Shown here one piece after another: positions 1-6,166 of a stretch of 9,041 nucleotides of DNA (positions are counted from its first letter, which is position 1; every line of letters starts with the position of its first letter). This stretch comes from Parachlamydia sp. (GTDB lineage Bacteria > Chlamydiota > Chlamydiia > Chlamydiales > Parachlamydiaceae). The notes under the pieces are model-generated. The model did no database searches and was not told where the DNA came from. It saw nothing but the letters and a program-made list of their open reading frames with translations. Made by a program: the position numbers and the translations under genes. The stretch covers positions 1 through 9,041 of the forward strand of contig JAJTHR010000300.1 of assembly GCA_021298935.1 (NCBI GenBank), read 5' to 3'.

Positions 1-1
1 A

Positions 2-112
2 GCTGGTATTTGGACAGGCAAATTTGCTATAATCATTCATGACGTTCGTAGTTTCTCTCTTATCTTGGCTGATGAAATGAACTACGATACGTCAATTTTT
101 TATTTTATTTAA
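2..112 (+). CDS. Possible 3' end of an upstream gene (partial, unknown product)
   Basis: A reading frame runs open from the window edge through 36 codons to a TAA stop at 110-112. The deduced peptide contains GKFAIIIHDVRSFSLILADE, a plausible protein-like mix of hydrophobic strand-like and acidic residues, but no family is recognisable. An open frame this short in AT-rich DNA can arise by chance, so it is only a candidate. The frame ends 43 bases before the next start codon (156), in a different phase. It could be the tail of a co-transcribed gene or a frameshifted N-terminal part of the following gene. Confidence 0.3.
   Translation, partial: AGIWTGKFAIIIHDVRSFSLILADEMNYDTSIFYFI
25..33 (+). 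promoter_or_regulatory. Possible extended -10 promoter element
   Basis: TGCTATAAT at 25-33 is a perfect TATAAT hexamer with the TG dinucleotide of an extended -10 element. TTGGAC at 10-15 resembles a -35 box, but the 12-base spacing is too short for a normal sigma-70/sigma-66 promoter. If functional, transcription would begin near 40 and give a leader of about 115 bases before the gene at 156. It also lies within the possible partial reading frame 2-112. Confidence 0.25.
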
Positions 113-155
113 GCACTTCGTTAATATTCTTCCCGTCTACCCGGACCGCGTTTTC

Positions 156-1010
156 ATGCATCACTACCAAGCGATGAAAGAGCTCGGTAAGGGAGAATTT
201 CTTTTTGATAGACCTAATGTACCCCTAGATTGGGCAATTCAAATTCTTCATCATGATCAAGGTCTTCTTTATTTTAATCCAAGTGATCCTCAAGAATTTA
301 TAAAAGTAATGCCGCCTCGAACAGACTACGAGGATCTGACTTATCATGAGTATTATGTTGTTTACCACAAATTGTCGATGCTCATGGCAAAAACCTATGA
401 AAACAAAATTAAATTTGATTGGCAGAATAAGCAGCATATCTCGAAGCTGGATAGTATTTTAACTTCGCTTAATACCAGGTATCCCGATGGTTTGCCTGAT
501 GGTGAAATAAAATTAAAAAAAACAAGAGAGGCAGGCAAGCTCTTTGAAAACTTTTGGTTTAATTTAGAGGACTTGCAATTTGTAAGGGAATATCTTGGAT
601 TTAATAAAATTTCCCAAGACATCATTCAACATATCCATGAAATTACCTGTGAGTGTCATGAAATTTCCTTATCTGATTCGGGGGCAGGAATTCTCTATCA
701 GCATAAGGAACATCATTACTATAATACCCGTATTGCCCACCATCCTATACCAGGCGAGAGGCCATTTGTAAAAGTGGGAGGAGCGGCAGGATATCACACA
801 GCAAATGGAAAAGTGCTAACTGCCAATGCAGCCACCACACATCTCTTAATCAGCGATGTGTTGGGAAACCCGCTAGACTGGAATATTACACCTTGTAAAA
901 AGGTGTACCGTTTGAGAAAATTTGATTACGAAAAGGCAAAGACATTTATGGCAAATTATTTTACCCAGGAACAGAAAAAAGGCCATCGTTATGTTTCAAA
1001 AATTGGATGA
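156..1010 (+). CDS. Hypothetical protein, first gene of a three-gene AT-rich cassette
   Basis: This gene encodes 284 residues of no family I recognise. There is no signal peptide and no clear membrane segment, so a soluble protein is likely. The N-terminal third is rich in aromatic residues and histidine. The middle (about 80-150) is charged and probably helical. The C-terminal part (about 180-250) has a His/Tyr-rich stretch and a Gly/Ala/Thr-rich segment (VGGAAGYHTANGKVLTANAA), which could be a compact enzymatic domain, although no catalytic motif can be named. No Shine-Dalgarno sequence precedes the ATG. The frame stays open upstream to 81 without another ATG, GTG or TTG, so the true start is uncertain and the protein may be a truncated remnant. 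It overlaps the next gene by 20 bases. The overlap and the small helical followers would fit an effector or toxin with immunity or chaperone partners, which is an inference from layout only. Confidence 0.65.
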   Translation: MHHYQAMKELGKGEFLFDRPNVPLDWAIQILHHDQGLLYFNPSDPQEFIKVMPPRTDYEDLTYHEYYVVYHKLSMLMAKTYENKIKFDWQNKQHISKLDSILTSLNTRYPDGLPDGEIKLKKTREAGKLFENFWFNLEDLQFVREYLGFNKISQDIIQHIHEITCECHEISLSDSGAGILYQHKEHHYYNTRIAHHPIPGERPFVKVGGAAGYHTANGKVLTANAATTHLLISDVLGNPLDWNITPCKKVYRLRKFDYEKAKTFMANYFTQEQKKGHRYVSKIG

Positions 1011-1629
1011 TGTCGTAAAAACATTGCTGATCCCCTCGCTAGAATCCATCGGTGACATAAAACAAAACTCCTCTTATGTTGAAACTTTTGAAATTTTTTT
1101 TGAAATTTCCAGAGCTTTGTTGTCACCTGGAGAAGAAGAACTTTTAGATGAAAAGAACCGGAATGCTTTAAGGACGCTCTCTAAAAGAATCGATAATTTT
1201 TACATGAATGAGTTACTGGTAAACGAAGATAAACAAACCGCTTTTAATCAACCTGATTGGTTAAAAATTGAAAACGAATCAAACGAATTACTTCAGTCGC
1301 TAAAACCTCTCGTGCAAGCACGTGAACGCGATATTATTAATTTAGATTTAATTCCATCAATTGAAGGAATTGCTAATGTTAATAATAAAAAATCTTACGA
1401 TGATTGGTTTAGTAATTTTTCAGAAATTTGTGATTTTATGCTTTTACCCAGCAGAAACACCATAAACGAAAAAAGCAAAGAAGCATTGCAAAAGCTCTAT
1501 CATAAAGTTGACACTTTTGACGATGCAAAAGAGCTAATACATGACGATTTGATTAATCATCCTGAATGGATAAATATCACGCAGCAAGCTACTAAATTAC
1601 TTGAATTATTAAAACAGGATATTAAATGA
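991..1629 (+). CDS. Hypothetical helical protein with an internal tandem duplication
   Basis: A 212-residue protein of unknown family. I chose ATG 991 over an upstream TTG at 922 because AAAAAAGG ends 8 bases before it and the duplicated unit begins soon after. Two copies of a roughly 90-residue unit are visible. Copy 1 spans residues 13-105 and copy 2 spans 120-208. Matching landmarks are LIPSLESI / LIPSIEGI, a Ser-Tyr plus aromatic segment (SYVETFEIFFEIS / SYDDWFSNFSEIC), a Leu-rich helix ending in RIDNF / KVDTF, and QPDWLKIENES / HPEWINITQQA followed by a leucine-rich helix. The protein is acidic, probably all-helical, with no signal peptide. The start lies inside the 3' end of the previous gene and the stop overlaps the next start (ATGA), which implies translational coupling. 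An immunity or chaperone role is possible but unproven. Confidence 0.75.
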   Translation: MFQKLDDVVKTLLIPSLESIGDIKQNSSYVETFEIFFEISRALLSPGEEELLDEKNRNALRTLSKRIDNFYMNELLVNEDKQTAFNQPDWLKIENESNELLQSLKPLVQARERDIINLDLIPSIEGIANVNNKKSYDDWFSNFSEICDFMLLPSRNTINEKSKEALQKLYHKVDTFDDAKELIHDDLINHPEWINITQQATKLLELLKQDIK

Positions 1630-1991
1630 AAGAAATGCCCTATCTTTTATTTGCATTTATTCAGAAATACATTAAGTTTTTTTCAAATCCAGAAATTCAA
1701 GAGGCTAACTGGACTCAAGCTGCAGCTGATAATGAAGAGAGCTGCCATGACTGGATTGTCAATTGTTTACATTCCTGGCATTCAATAAAAGGAAAATTAA
1801 CTACAGATATGTTGCTTAAAGACATTGATCACTTAGAAGATAAATTATCCGCTTACTTAGCCAAGATATCCAATTTTAAAGAGAAAAATGCAAGAGATCT
1901 TCACTTGAAAATCCTTAAAGATTTTGAATGGATTTCCATACAGGATCATTCCAAGTTAATTTTTAAACAAGCCAGAGAACTGTTAGATTAG
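1626..1991 (+). CDS. Small hypothetical helical protein, possible diverged copy of the 991-1629 repeat unit
   Basis: A 121-residue protein without a recognised family. Its ATG overlaps the TGA of the preceding gene in an ATGA junction, so translation is probably coupled; a second ATG at 1635 is an alternative. The C-terminal end (FEWISIQDHSKLIFKQARELL) lines up with the ends of both repeat units of the preceding protein (PEWINITQQATKLLELLK and PDWLKIENESNELLQSLK). A central HDWIVNCLHSW segment resembles their Ser-Tyr/aromatic segment. I therefore infer a diverged third copy of the same unit, with low sequence identity. The first 20 residues are hydrophobic and aromatic but lack a typical signal-peptide pattern. 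It is the last gene of the plus-strand cluster, and its stop codon lies inside a 9-bp inverted repeat. Confidence 0.7.
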   Translation: MKEMPYLLFAFIQKYIKFFSNPEIQEANWTQAAADNEESCHDWIVNCLHSWHSIKGKLTTDMLLKDIDHLEDKLSAYLAKISNFKEKNARDLHLKILKDFEWISIQDHSKLIFKQARELLD

Positions 1992-2012
1992 GCTTTCGAA
2001 GAGAAGCCTAAT
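1987..2012. terminator. Inverted repeat between convergent genes, candidate bidirectional terminator
   Basis: ATTAGGCTT (1987-1995) and AAGCCTAAT (2004-2012) form a perfect 9-bp stem with an 8-base loop. It sits exactly between the end of the plus-strand cluster (stop at 1989-1991) and the end of the minus-strand transporter (2031). Neither side carries a good run of T, so intrinsic termination would be weak; position is the main argument. Confidence 0.45.
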
Positions 2013-2030
2013 TCCCTAATGAGCGGCATT

Positions 2031-3941
2031 TTATTCCATGAGATTTTCGAGTGTCTTATTGGTTTCATTCAAGCGCTCGGCCATCAGCTTTGCTATCCAT
2101 TGGTGCAGAATAGCTGATAGGGCGGGAGCCTCTGTTTCCATTGTATTGAATGCCTCTTCTGAGAGCCAGTAAACTGTAGCGGGCGTTAATGCGATGAGGT
2201 CCGCTGTCCGCCTGATTTTTAAATAATAGCCGATTTCCCCAACAGTTGTGCCGCCGCTCATTGTATAGTAACGAATATTTCGCTGATTTTTTAACTGCTT
2301 TTGGGCCGCAATTAAGCCCGATTCAATCATATAGATGCCATCCGAGGGATCCCCCTCACGCGCAAGGTACTCCCCTTTGCTCAATTCGATTTTATTTAAA
2401 TATTTTGTCAGCGTTTTAAAATAGTCGGGATGGGGGAATGCCACCTCCAGTTGCCTTTCAATGCTAATATGCATGTATTTCACATCAGGCATCTTTTCAT
2501 CTTCCAGAATTTTATTCTCACACCACTCTAATGCATGATCTAGCGAGGAAAATGAAATAAGCGAGCGAAAATTGAGTGCATTAAATTTTTGAAGCTCATC
2601 GTTCACCTTCTTTGAAAGGTTAGCCCATATTAACGTTATTTTGTTCGCTTCAGCAAATTGATGCAACTGAGTGAAGGAATAGCAAGCCGATGTGTCAAAT
2701 ACCGATACTCTGTGGCAATCAACAATTAAAAATTTTGGGGGCGCCTTGTTTGAAAGCCGAGAATGGATAATTTTTAAGATTTTATTAATTGAACCGAAAA
2801 AAATAAATCCCTGAAGCTGCAGGATCAATATCTCAAATCCCTTCTCGGTTAATAAGTCCCGATGGGGTTTGGGCCGAATAATTTTACTGTGATAAAAAGA
2901 GCCGTCAAATGCATTTTTTACGGCATCCATACGGCTATAGTTAAATGTGAACAGGAGGACGGCGCAAAAAAGACCCGTCAATACTCCCTCAAACAATCCG
3001 AAAAAGGCAATCACGAAGATGATCAGGCAGATCAGCAGGTATTCGACCAGGGGAAAGATCGATCGTTTGGTCCAAAGCCATTCAACAAGGAAAGAGAGCC
3101 CCATGTACATTAAAATACCGGCTAAGATGAACTTAGGCACATAGGAAAAAGCGGATACGCCGAAAAGAAGCAGGATGCAAAAAAAAGCCCCAATAAATAA
3201 GTTGACGAGCAGGCTTCTGACCCCCAGGCTTTCAACAAGATAGCTTCCTAAAATCGCTTGGTAACCAACCGGCGCCGACCCCAAAGCGCCCACTAAGTTG
3301 GCAGTGCCGGCCGCTTTCAATTCCCGGTCAAAATTCAGTTCGGTTTCTGTCGCCACCTCAATGCCTGTGATATTGAGAAGCAAAGAAAAAGTGCTTAAAA
3401 GCATGAGGACGGCTATTTGTCCGCTATTTTGAAAAATGACGCTCCATTGAACGGCCGGAAGGGCCGCCAGGTTCAATGGCTTTATGACTTGCTCTCCTGA
3501 AAAAGAGCTGTAGAGCCATCCCTTTAGAGCAGCCTCTTCAGTCGAGATGCCATTGATAGCTAGAATTGCGTAAAAAATCGCCCCGCCTGCTAATAGCAAT
3601 GAGGGGAAAATTAAATAATGTTTCCATTGCTTGACCGCTGCCAATAAAAAAAAGGCGAAAATAAAGGCCGGAAACCACAAGGAAGCAAGATCGCTTGAAA
3701 AATAAGCTTCCAGGTTTTCCAAATTGAAAGGAAGGCCCGTCATCACTCCGAAGGCTCCTCGAATTAAAAGGTAACCTGTTCCTGCCATGAATCCCCCAAT
3801 GACGGGATAAGGAATGAAGCGGATGAACTTGCCGGCCTTGAAAATGCCTAAAAGGAGAAAAAATAGTCCTGTCAATAATGAGGAAACAACGATTGCCCCC
3901 AAAACGGTATAATAGACGGCTTGCTGTTCCTCCCCCTTCAT
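2031..3941 (-). CDS. SulP-family anion transporter, C-terminal 636 residues (frameshifted gene), with STAS and cNMP-binding domains
   Basis: This is the larger part of a SulP (SLC26-type) inorganic anion transporter, which would carry sulfate, bicarbonate or a similar anion across the inner membrane. Membrane segments fill residues 10-335. They include the family hallmark FIRFIPYPVIGGFMAGTG at 39-56 and a Gly/Ser-rich segment GALGSAPVGYQAILGSY near 218-234. A STAS domain follows (about 365-480) with QLQGFIFFG and the FDTSA loop at 415-419. A cyclic-nucleotide-binding-like domain occupies about 505-625. It keeps GE at 568-569 and RRTA at 577-580, the positions that hold the phosphate-binding cassette, so ligand binding is conceivable. 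ATG 3941 is the first start in this frame, but it is internal to the ancestral gene: the preceding codons still read SVILGIIAADIALQ, a conserved SulP stretch. Transport by this piece alone is doubtful because the first membrane segments are encoded in the other frame. Confidence 0.85.
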   Translation of the reverse strand: MKGEEQQAVYYTVLGAIVVSSLLTGLFFLLLGIFKAGKFIRFIPYPVIGGFMAGTGYLLIRGAFGVMTGLPFNLENLEAYFSSDLASLWFPAFIFAFFLLAAVKQWKHYLIFPSLLLAGGAIFYAILAINGISTEEAALKGWLYSSFSGEQVIKPLNLAALPAVQWSVIFQNSGQIAVLMLLSTFSLLLNITGIEVATETELNFDRELKAAGTANLVGALGSAPVGYQAILGSYLVESLGVRSLLVNLFIGAFFCILLLFGVSAFSYVPKFILAGILMYMGLSFLVEWLWTKRSIFPLVEYLLICLIIFVIAFFGLFEGVLTGLFCAVLLFTFNYSRMDAVKNAFDGSFYHSKIIRPKPHRDLLTEKGFEILILQLQGFIFFGSINKILKIIHSRLSNKAPPKFLIVDCHRVSVFDTSACYSFTQLHQFAEANKITLIWANLSKKVNDELQKFNALNFRSLISFSSLDHALEWCENKILEDEKMPDVKYMHISIERQLEVAFPHPDYFKTLTKYLNKIELSKGEYLAREGDPSDGIYMIESGLIAAQKQLKNQRNIRYYTMSGGTTVGEIGYYLKIRRTADLIALTPATVYWLSEEAFNTMETEAPALSAILHQWIAKLMAERLNETNKTLENLME

Positions 3942-4228
3942 CTGCAGCGCGATATCCGCTGCAATGATTCCCAGGATAACGGAGGGTTATCCTGCGGATA
4001 GCTTACGATGCTCGGCAAGGAAGAAAAAAGGGCTGTGATGATAGTAATAATTGCCGTCCCAAGCAGCATCAAGGCAATTCCTTCCGGAAGAAATTGCGAG
4101 AGGTTTTGGGAAAAAATAAGGGCAGCCAGCGGTATTTCAAAGCTAATGATGGGAATCAAGGCAATCAGGGCAGCTACAAAGCATTGAAAAACAGCTTTAA
4201 AATTAAATTTACCAATTATTACGTTCAT
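3938..4228 (-). pseudogene. SulP transporter, N-terminal fragment of the frameshifted gene
   Basis: This encodes the first two membrane segments of the transporter whose remainder is the minus-strand frame ending at 2031. Residues 11-70 hold hydrophobic helices with the subfamily-like stretch IPLAALIFSQNLSQFLPEGI, followed by LFSSLPSIVSYPQDN at 67-81. After Asn81 the sequence stops looking like a transporter and ends at TGA 3938-3940, with a tail of 15 unrelated residues. Joining the frames just after Asn81 restores PQDN-P-SVILGIIAADIA and would give a single protein of about 732 residues, normal for SulP-STAS-cNMP proteins. The upstream Shine-Dalgarno signal is poor (GTGAAA). The start is divergent from the aminotransferase gene, with about 88 bases between them. 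Confidence 0.75.
3981..3988 (-). other. One-base deletion (frameshift site) in the SulP gene
   Basis: On the minus strand the codons read GAT AAC CC|TCC GTT. One base is missing after the CC that follows Asn81, probably from a short C run (C4 reduced to C3). Everything upstream in one frame and downstream in the other matches the SulP family, so the position is confined to a few bases. A sequencing error, a genuine pseudogenising mutation and a phase-variable C tract are all possible. The tract is too short for efficient phase variation. Confidence 0.75.
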
Positions 4229-4316
4229 ATTTCACAAATTAGCCAACTAGGCAATTTTATTGACACAAAAAAAAGAATGACGCATTTCTGATTTCATTTT
4301 CATTGTGGGCAATTGC
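4229..4316. promoter_or_regulatory. Divergent promoter region between the SulP gene and the aminotransferase
   Basis: This AT-rich spacer must hold the promoters of both flanking genes. On the plus strand TTGACA at 4260-4265 is a perfect -35 hexamer, but 16-18 bases downstream there is only a poor -10 (GCATTT/CATTTC near 4282-4288). No convincing minus-strand promoter is visible, and neither gene has a strong ribosome binding site. Confidence 0.35.
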
Positions 4317-5621
4317 ATGAGAAATGACATCTTAAGTCCGGAAAAAATTGGTTTAACCTATGAGATCCGCAATATTGTCATTATCGCTGAAAAATTGCAG
4401 AAATACGGGATGGCGATTCACTGGGAAAATATCGGGGATCCCATCGCAAAGGGAGAAAAAATTCCCGATTGGATGAAAGCCATAGTGGCCGAAGCTATTT
4501 TTGACAATAGCACATGGGGATACTGCCATACCCGCGGCATTTTAGATACCCGCCGCTTCATCTGCGAGCGGACCAACCGGCGCGGGGGGACGCAAATTAC
4601 ACCCGACCAAATCATTTTTTTTAACGGTTTGGGTGATGCCATTGGCAAAATCTATGACAATTTGAAAAGCGAAACACGCGTTCTTCTTCCCTCCCCCACC
4701 TACACCACTCATAGCATTGGAGAAGCCAGGCATGCACATACCAAATCGATCCATTTCCACCTGGACCCTCAAAATGAGTGGAAACCCAATATCGAGGAAT
4801 TGGAAAACTTAGTTAAATTCAATCCCCAAATAGGGGCGATCCTCATTATCAATCCGGATAATCCGACAGGGTTCGTTTACTCAAAAGAATTGTTGGAGCA
4901 AATTGTCGAAATAGCTGACAAATACGGCCTTTTTATCATCTCTGATGAAGTCTATATCAATATTGTTTATAACAACCAGAAAACCGTCCCTCTTTCTGAC
5001 GTGATTGGCCAGGTGCCGGCTCTGGGGATGAAAGGCATTTCCAAAGAATTCCCCTGGCCCGGCTCGCGCTGCGGATGGATTGAAGTGTACAATTATGGCA
5101 TAGACAGCCAATTTGACCAGTATGTCAATAGCATTTTGACGGCCAAAATGAATGAAGTGTGCTCAACGACCTTGCCACAAAAAGTCATCCCAGCCATTTT
5201 ACAGCATCCGGAATATCCTTTCTACTTAGCCGAAAGAATACGCACCTATGAAGAGATGAGCTGTCTGGCCGAAGAAATCTTCAGCCAGGTTCCGGAATTA
5301 AGCGTCATTCGGACAAACGGCGCTTTCTACATGGCTGTTGTCTTTAAGCCAGGAGCGCTCAAACCTCATCAGACGCTTCCCCTTTCCAATCCTGAAATAA
5401 AGGAACTGGTCGAAGGGCTTGTCAGTGCTCCAAATACTACCCAGGACAAGCGCTTTGTCTACTATCTTCTTGCCCATACCGGCATCTGTGTCGTGCCCCT
5501 TTCCTCTTTTTCTTCCTCTCTGCAAGGCTTTCGCATTACTCTTCTTGAGAAAAATACAGCGGAAACCGAAATGATATTCAAACAAATTGCTGATAAATTC
5601 ATTGAATACCTTAATTCTTAA
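4317..5621 (+). CDS. Class I pyridoxal-phosphate aminotransferase (aspartate/alanine aminotransferase superfamily)
   Basis: A fold-type I aminotransferase of 434 residues that should move an amino group between an amino acid and a 2-oxo acid in the cytoplasm. Substrate specificity cannot be read from the sequence. Numbered from ATG 4317, visible motifs are NPDNPTG at 179-185 (the Asn that contacts the cofactor ring), SDEVY at 209-213 (Asp for the pyridine nitrogen, Tyr for the phenolate oxygen), GISKEFPWPGSRCGW with the Schiff-base Lys243 and the phosphate-binding Arg251, and GFRITLL with the substrate-carboxylate Arg406. All core residues are present and the length is usual, so the enzyme should be active. 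A GTG at 4305 would add four residues. I prefer ATG 4317, although neither has a good ribosome binding site (GTGGG at 4305-4309 may serve weakly). It stands alone, divergent from the transporter and followed by a noncoding repeat zone. Confidence 0.9.
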   Translation: MRNDILSPEKIGLTYEIRNIVIIAEKLQKYGMAIHWENIGDPIAKGEKIPDWMKAIVAEAIFDNSTWGYCHTRGILDTRRFICERTNRRGGTQITPDQIIFFNGLGDAIGKIYDNLKSETRVLLPSPTYTTHSIGEARHAHTKSIHFHLDPQNEWKPNIEELENLVKFNPQIGAILIINPDNPTGFVYSKELLEQIVEIADKYGLFIISDEVYINIVYNNQKTVPLSDVIGQVPALGMKGISKEFPWPGSRCGWIEVYNYGIDSQFDQYVNSILTAKMNEVCSTTLPQKVIPAILQHPEYPFYLAERIRTYEEMSCLAEEIFSQVPELSVIRTNGAFYMAVVFKPGALKPHQTLPLSNPEIKELVEGLVSAPNTTQDKRFVYYLLAHTGICVVPLSSFSSSLQGFRITLLEKNTAETEMIFKQIADKFIEYLNS

Positions 5622-5682
5622 TAGTATTAGTTTAAGAAAATTCAATCAAATTAATAGTCATCATTTTTTACAATATTATTTA

Positions 5683-5844
5683 ATACCATTTCCCAAAAAT
5701 AAAACCATTAAGTTGACTTGTCAGCGCTTCAGATTTAAAAGATCTTTTCGAAGTTGATATCTTTGAATATCAACAAGGAGAGATCTTTTAAAGATGAAGG
5801 TGATCACAAGTCAAATTTATGATTTTAATTTCGGGAAATGGTAT
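5683..5844. repeat. Foldback element A (162-bp near-perfect long inverted repeat)
   Basis: The whole 162 bp folds on itself. The outer arms are ATACCATTTCCC (5683-5694) and GGGAAATGGTAT (5833-5844). Inner matched blocks are TTGACTTGT / ACAAGTCAA and TTTAAAAGATCT / AGATCTTTTAAA. The apex GTTGATAT-CTTTGA-ATATCAAC (5753-5774) sits exactly at the midpoint. About 75 bp can pair with scattered mismatches and one single-base bulge. TAA at 5681-5683 and 5844-5846 could be a 3-bp target duplication of an element 5684-5843, but this is short enough to be chance. It contains no open frame of note. It resembles a MITE-like or palindromic insertion element, and as the first structure after the aminotransferase gene it could also stop its transcription. 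Confidence 0.85.
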
Positions 5845-6010
5845 AACTCACCTCTGCCAAAAAGAGCAAAATGAAAGCCAAGAGATTTTGAAAAATCAAT
5901 TAATTCAAAAAGCGCAGCAATATTTTACTAATATTGCGAGCATTTTTGAAGGTAATTGAGATTCAAAAGATCTGCTTATTCATCTGCTCCTTTTGGCAGA
6001 GGTGAGTTAT
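5843..6010. repeat. Foldback element B (168-bp long inverted repeat)
   Basis: The terminal arms 5843-5868 and 5985-6010 are 26-bp inverted repeats with one mismatch, beginning ATAACTCACCTCTGCC and ending GGCAGAGGTGAGTTAT. Pairing continues imperfectly inwards (TCAATTAATTCAAAAAGC against GCATTTTTGAAGGTAATTGA). It closes with the perfect apex GCAATATT-TTACT-AATATTGC at 5917-5937, at the midpoint. Arm sequence is unrelated to element A, but size and architecture match. Its left end shares AT (5843-5844) with the right end of element A, so the two were placed directly side by side. Confidence 0.85.
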
Positions 6011-6166
6011 CTAGTAGAATTTAATCAAGTCATCCTTATGGATCATTTAGGCACCTGGGTAGAGATTGATAAAGGGTTCCAGTCATTGGCAGTATTTGCA
6101 AGAATCAATGCATGCTTGATATTACTCATTTACACAACGTTATACCACGCGCGGATAGGTCTTTAA
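5960..6166 (+). pseudogene. Possible gene remnant between foldback elements B and C
   Basis: A frame without an ATG/GTG start at its beginning runs open for 68 codons from 5960 to TAA at 6164-6166. It crosses the right arm of element B and the left end of element C. The central part reads like real protein (AEVSYLVEFNQVILMDHLG, then TWVEIDKGFQSLAVFARINA). The first usable starts are TTG 5993 and GTG 6002, the latter preceded closely by GGCAGAG. I do not recognise the family. It may be debris of a gene disrupted by the palindromic elements, or a chance frame. Confidence 0.3.

Noticed and set aside
10..33. TTGGAC/TATAAT as a full promoter
   Set aside because: The 12-base spacing is too short for a sigma-70-type promoter; only the extended -10 part was kept, at low confidence.
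922..990. TTG-started extension of the 991-1629 gene lying inside the preceding gene
   Set aside because: It would overlap the previous gene by 89 bases, has no ribosome binding site, and encodes a basic stretch unlike the rest of the protein. ATG 991 has AAGG at good spacing.
2862..3144. Plus-strand open frames opposite the SulP gene
   Set aside because: They are antisense shadows of a gene with clear SulP, STAS and cNMP-binding motifs, and their composition is low-complexity and charged.
5298..5645. 115-codon minus-strand frame over the end of the aminotransferase
   Set aside because: It is antisense to the conserved C-terminal part of the enzyme and shows no protein-like pattern of its own.
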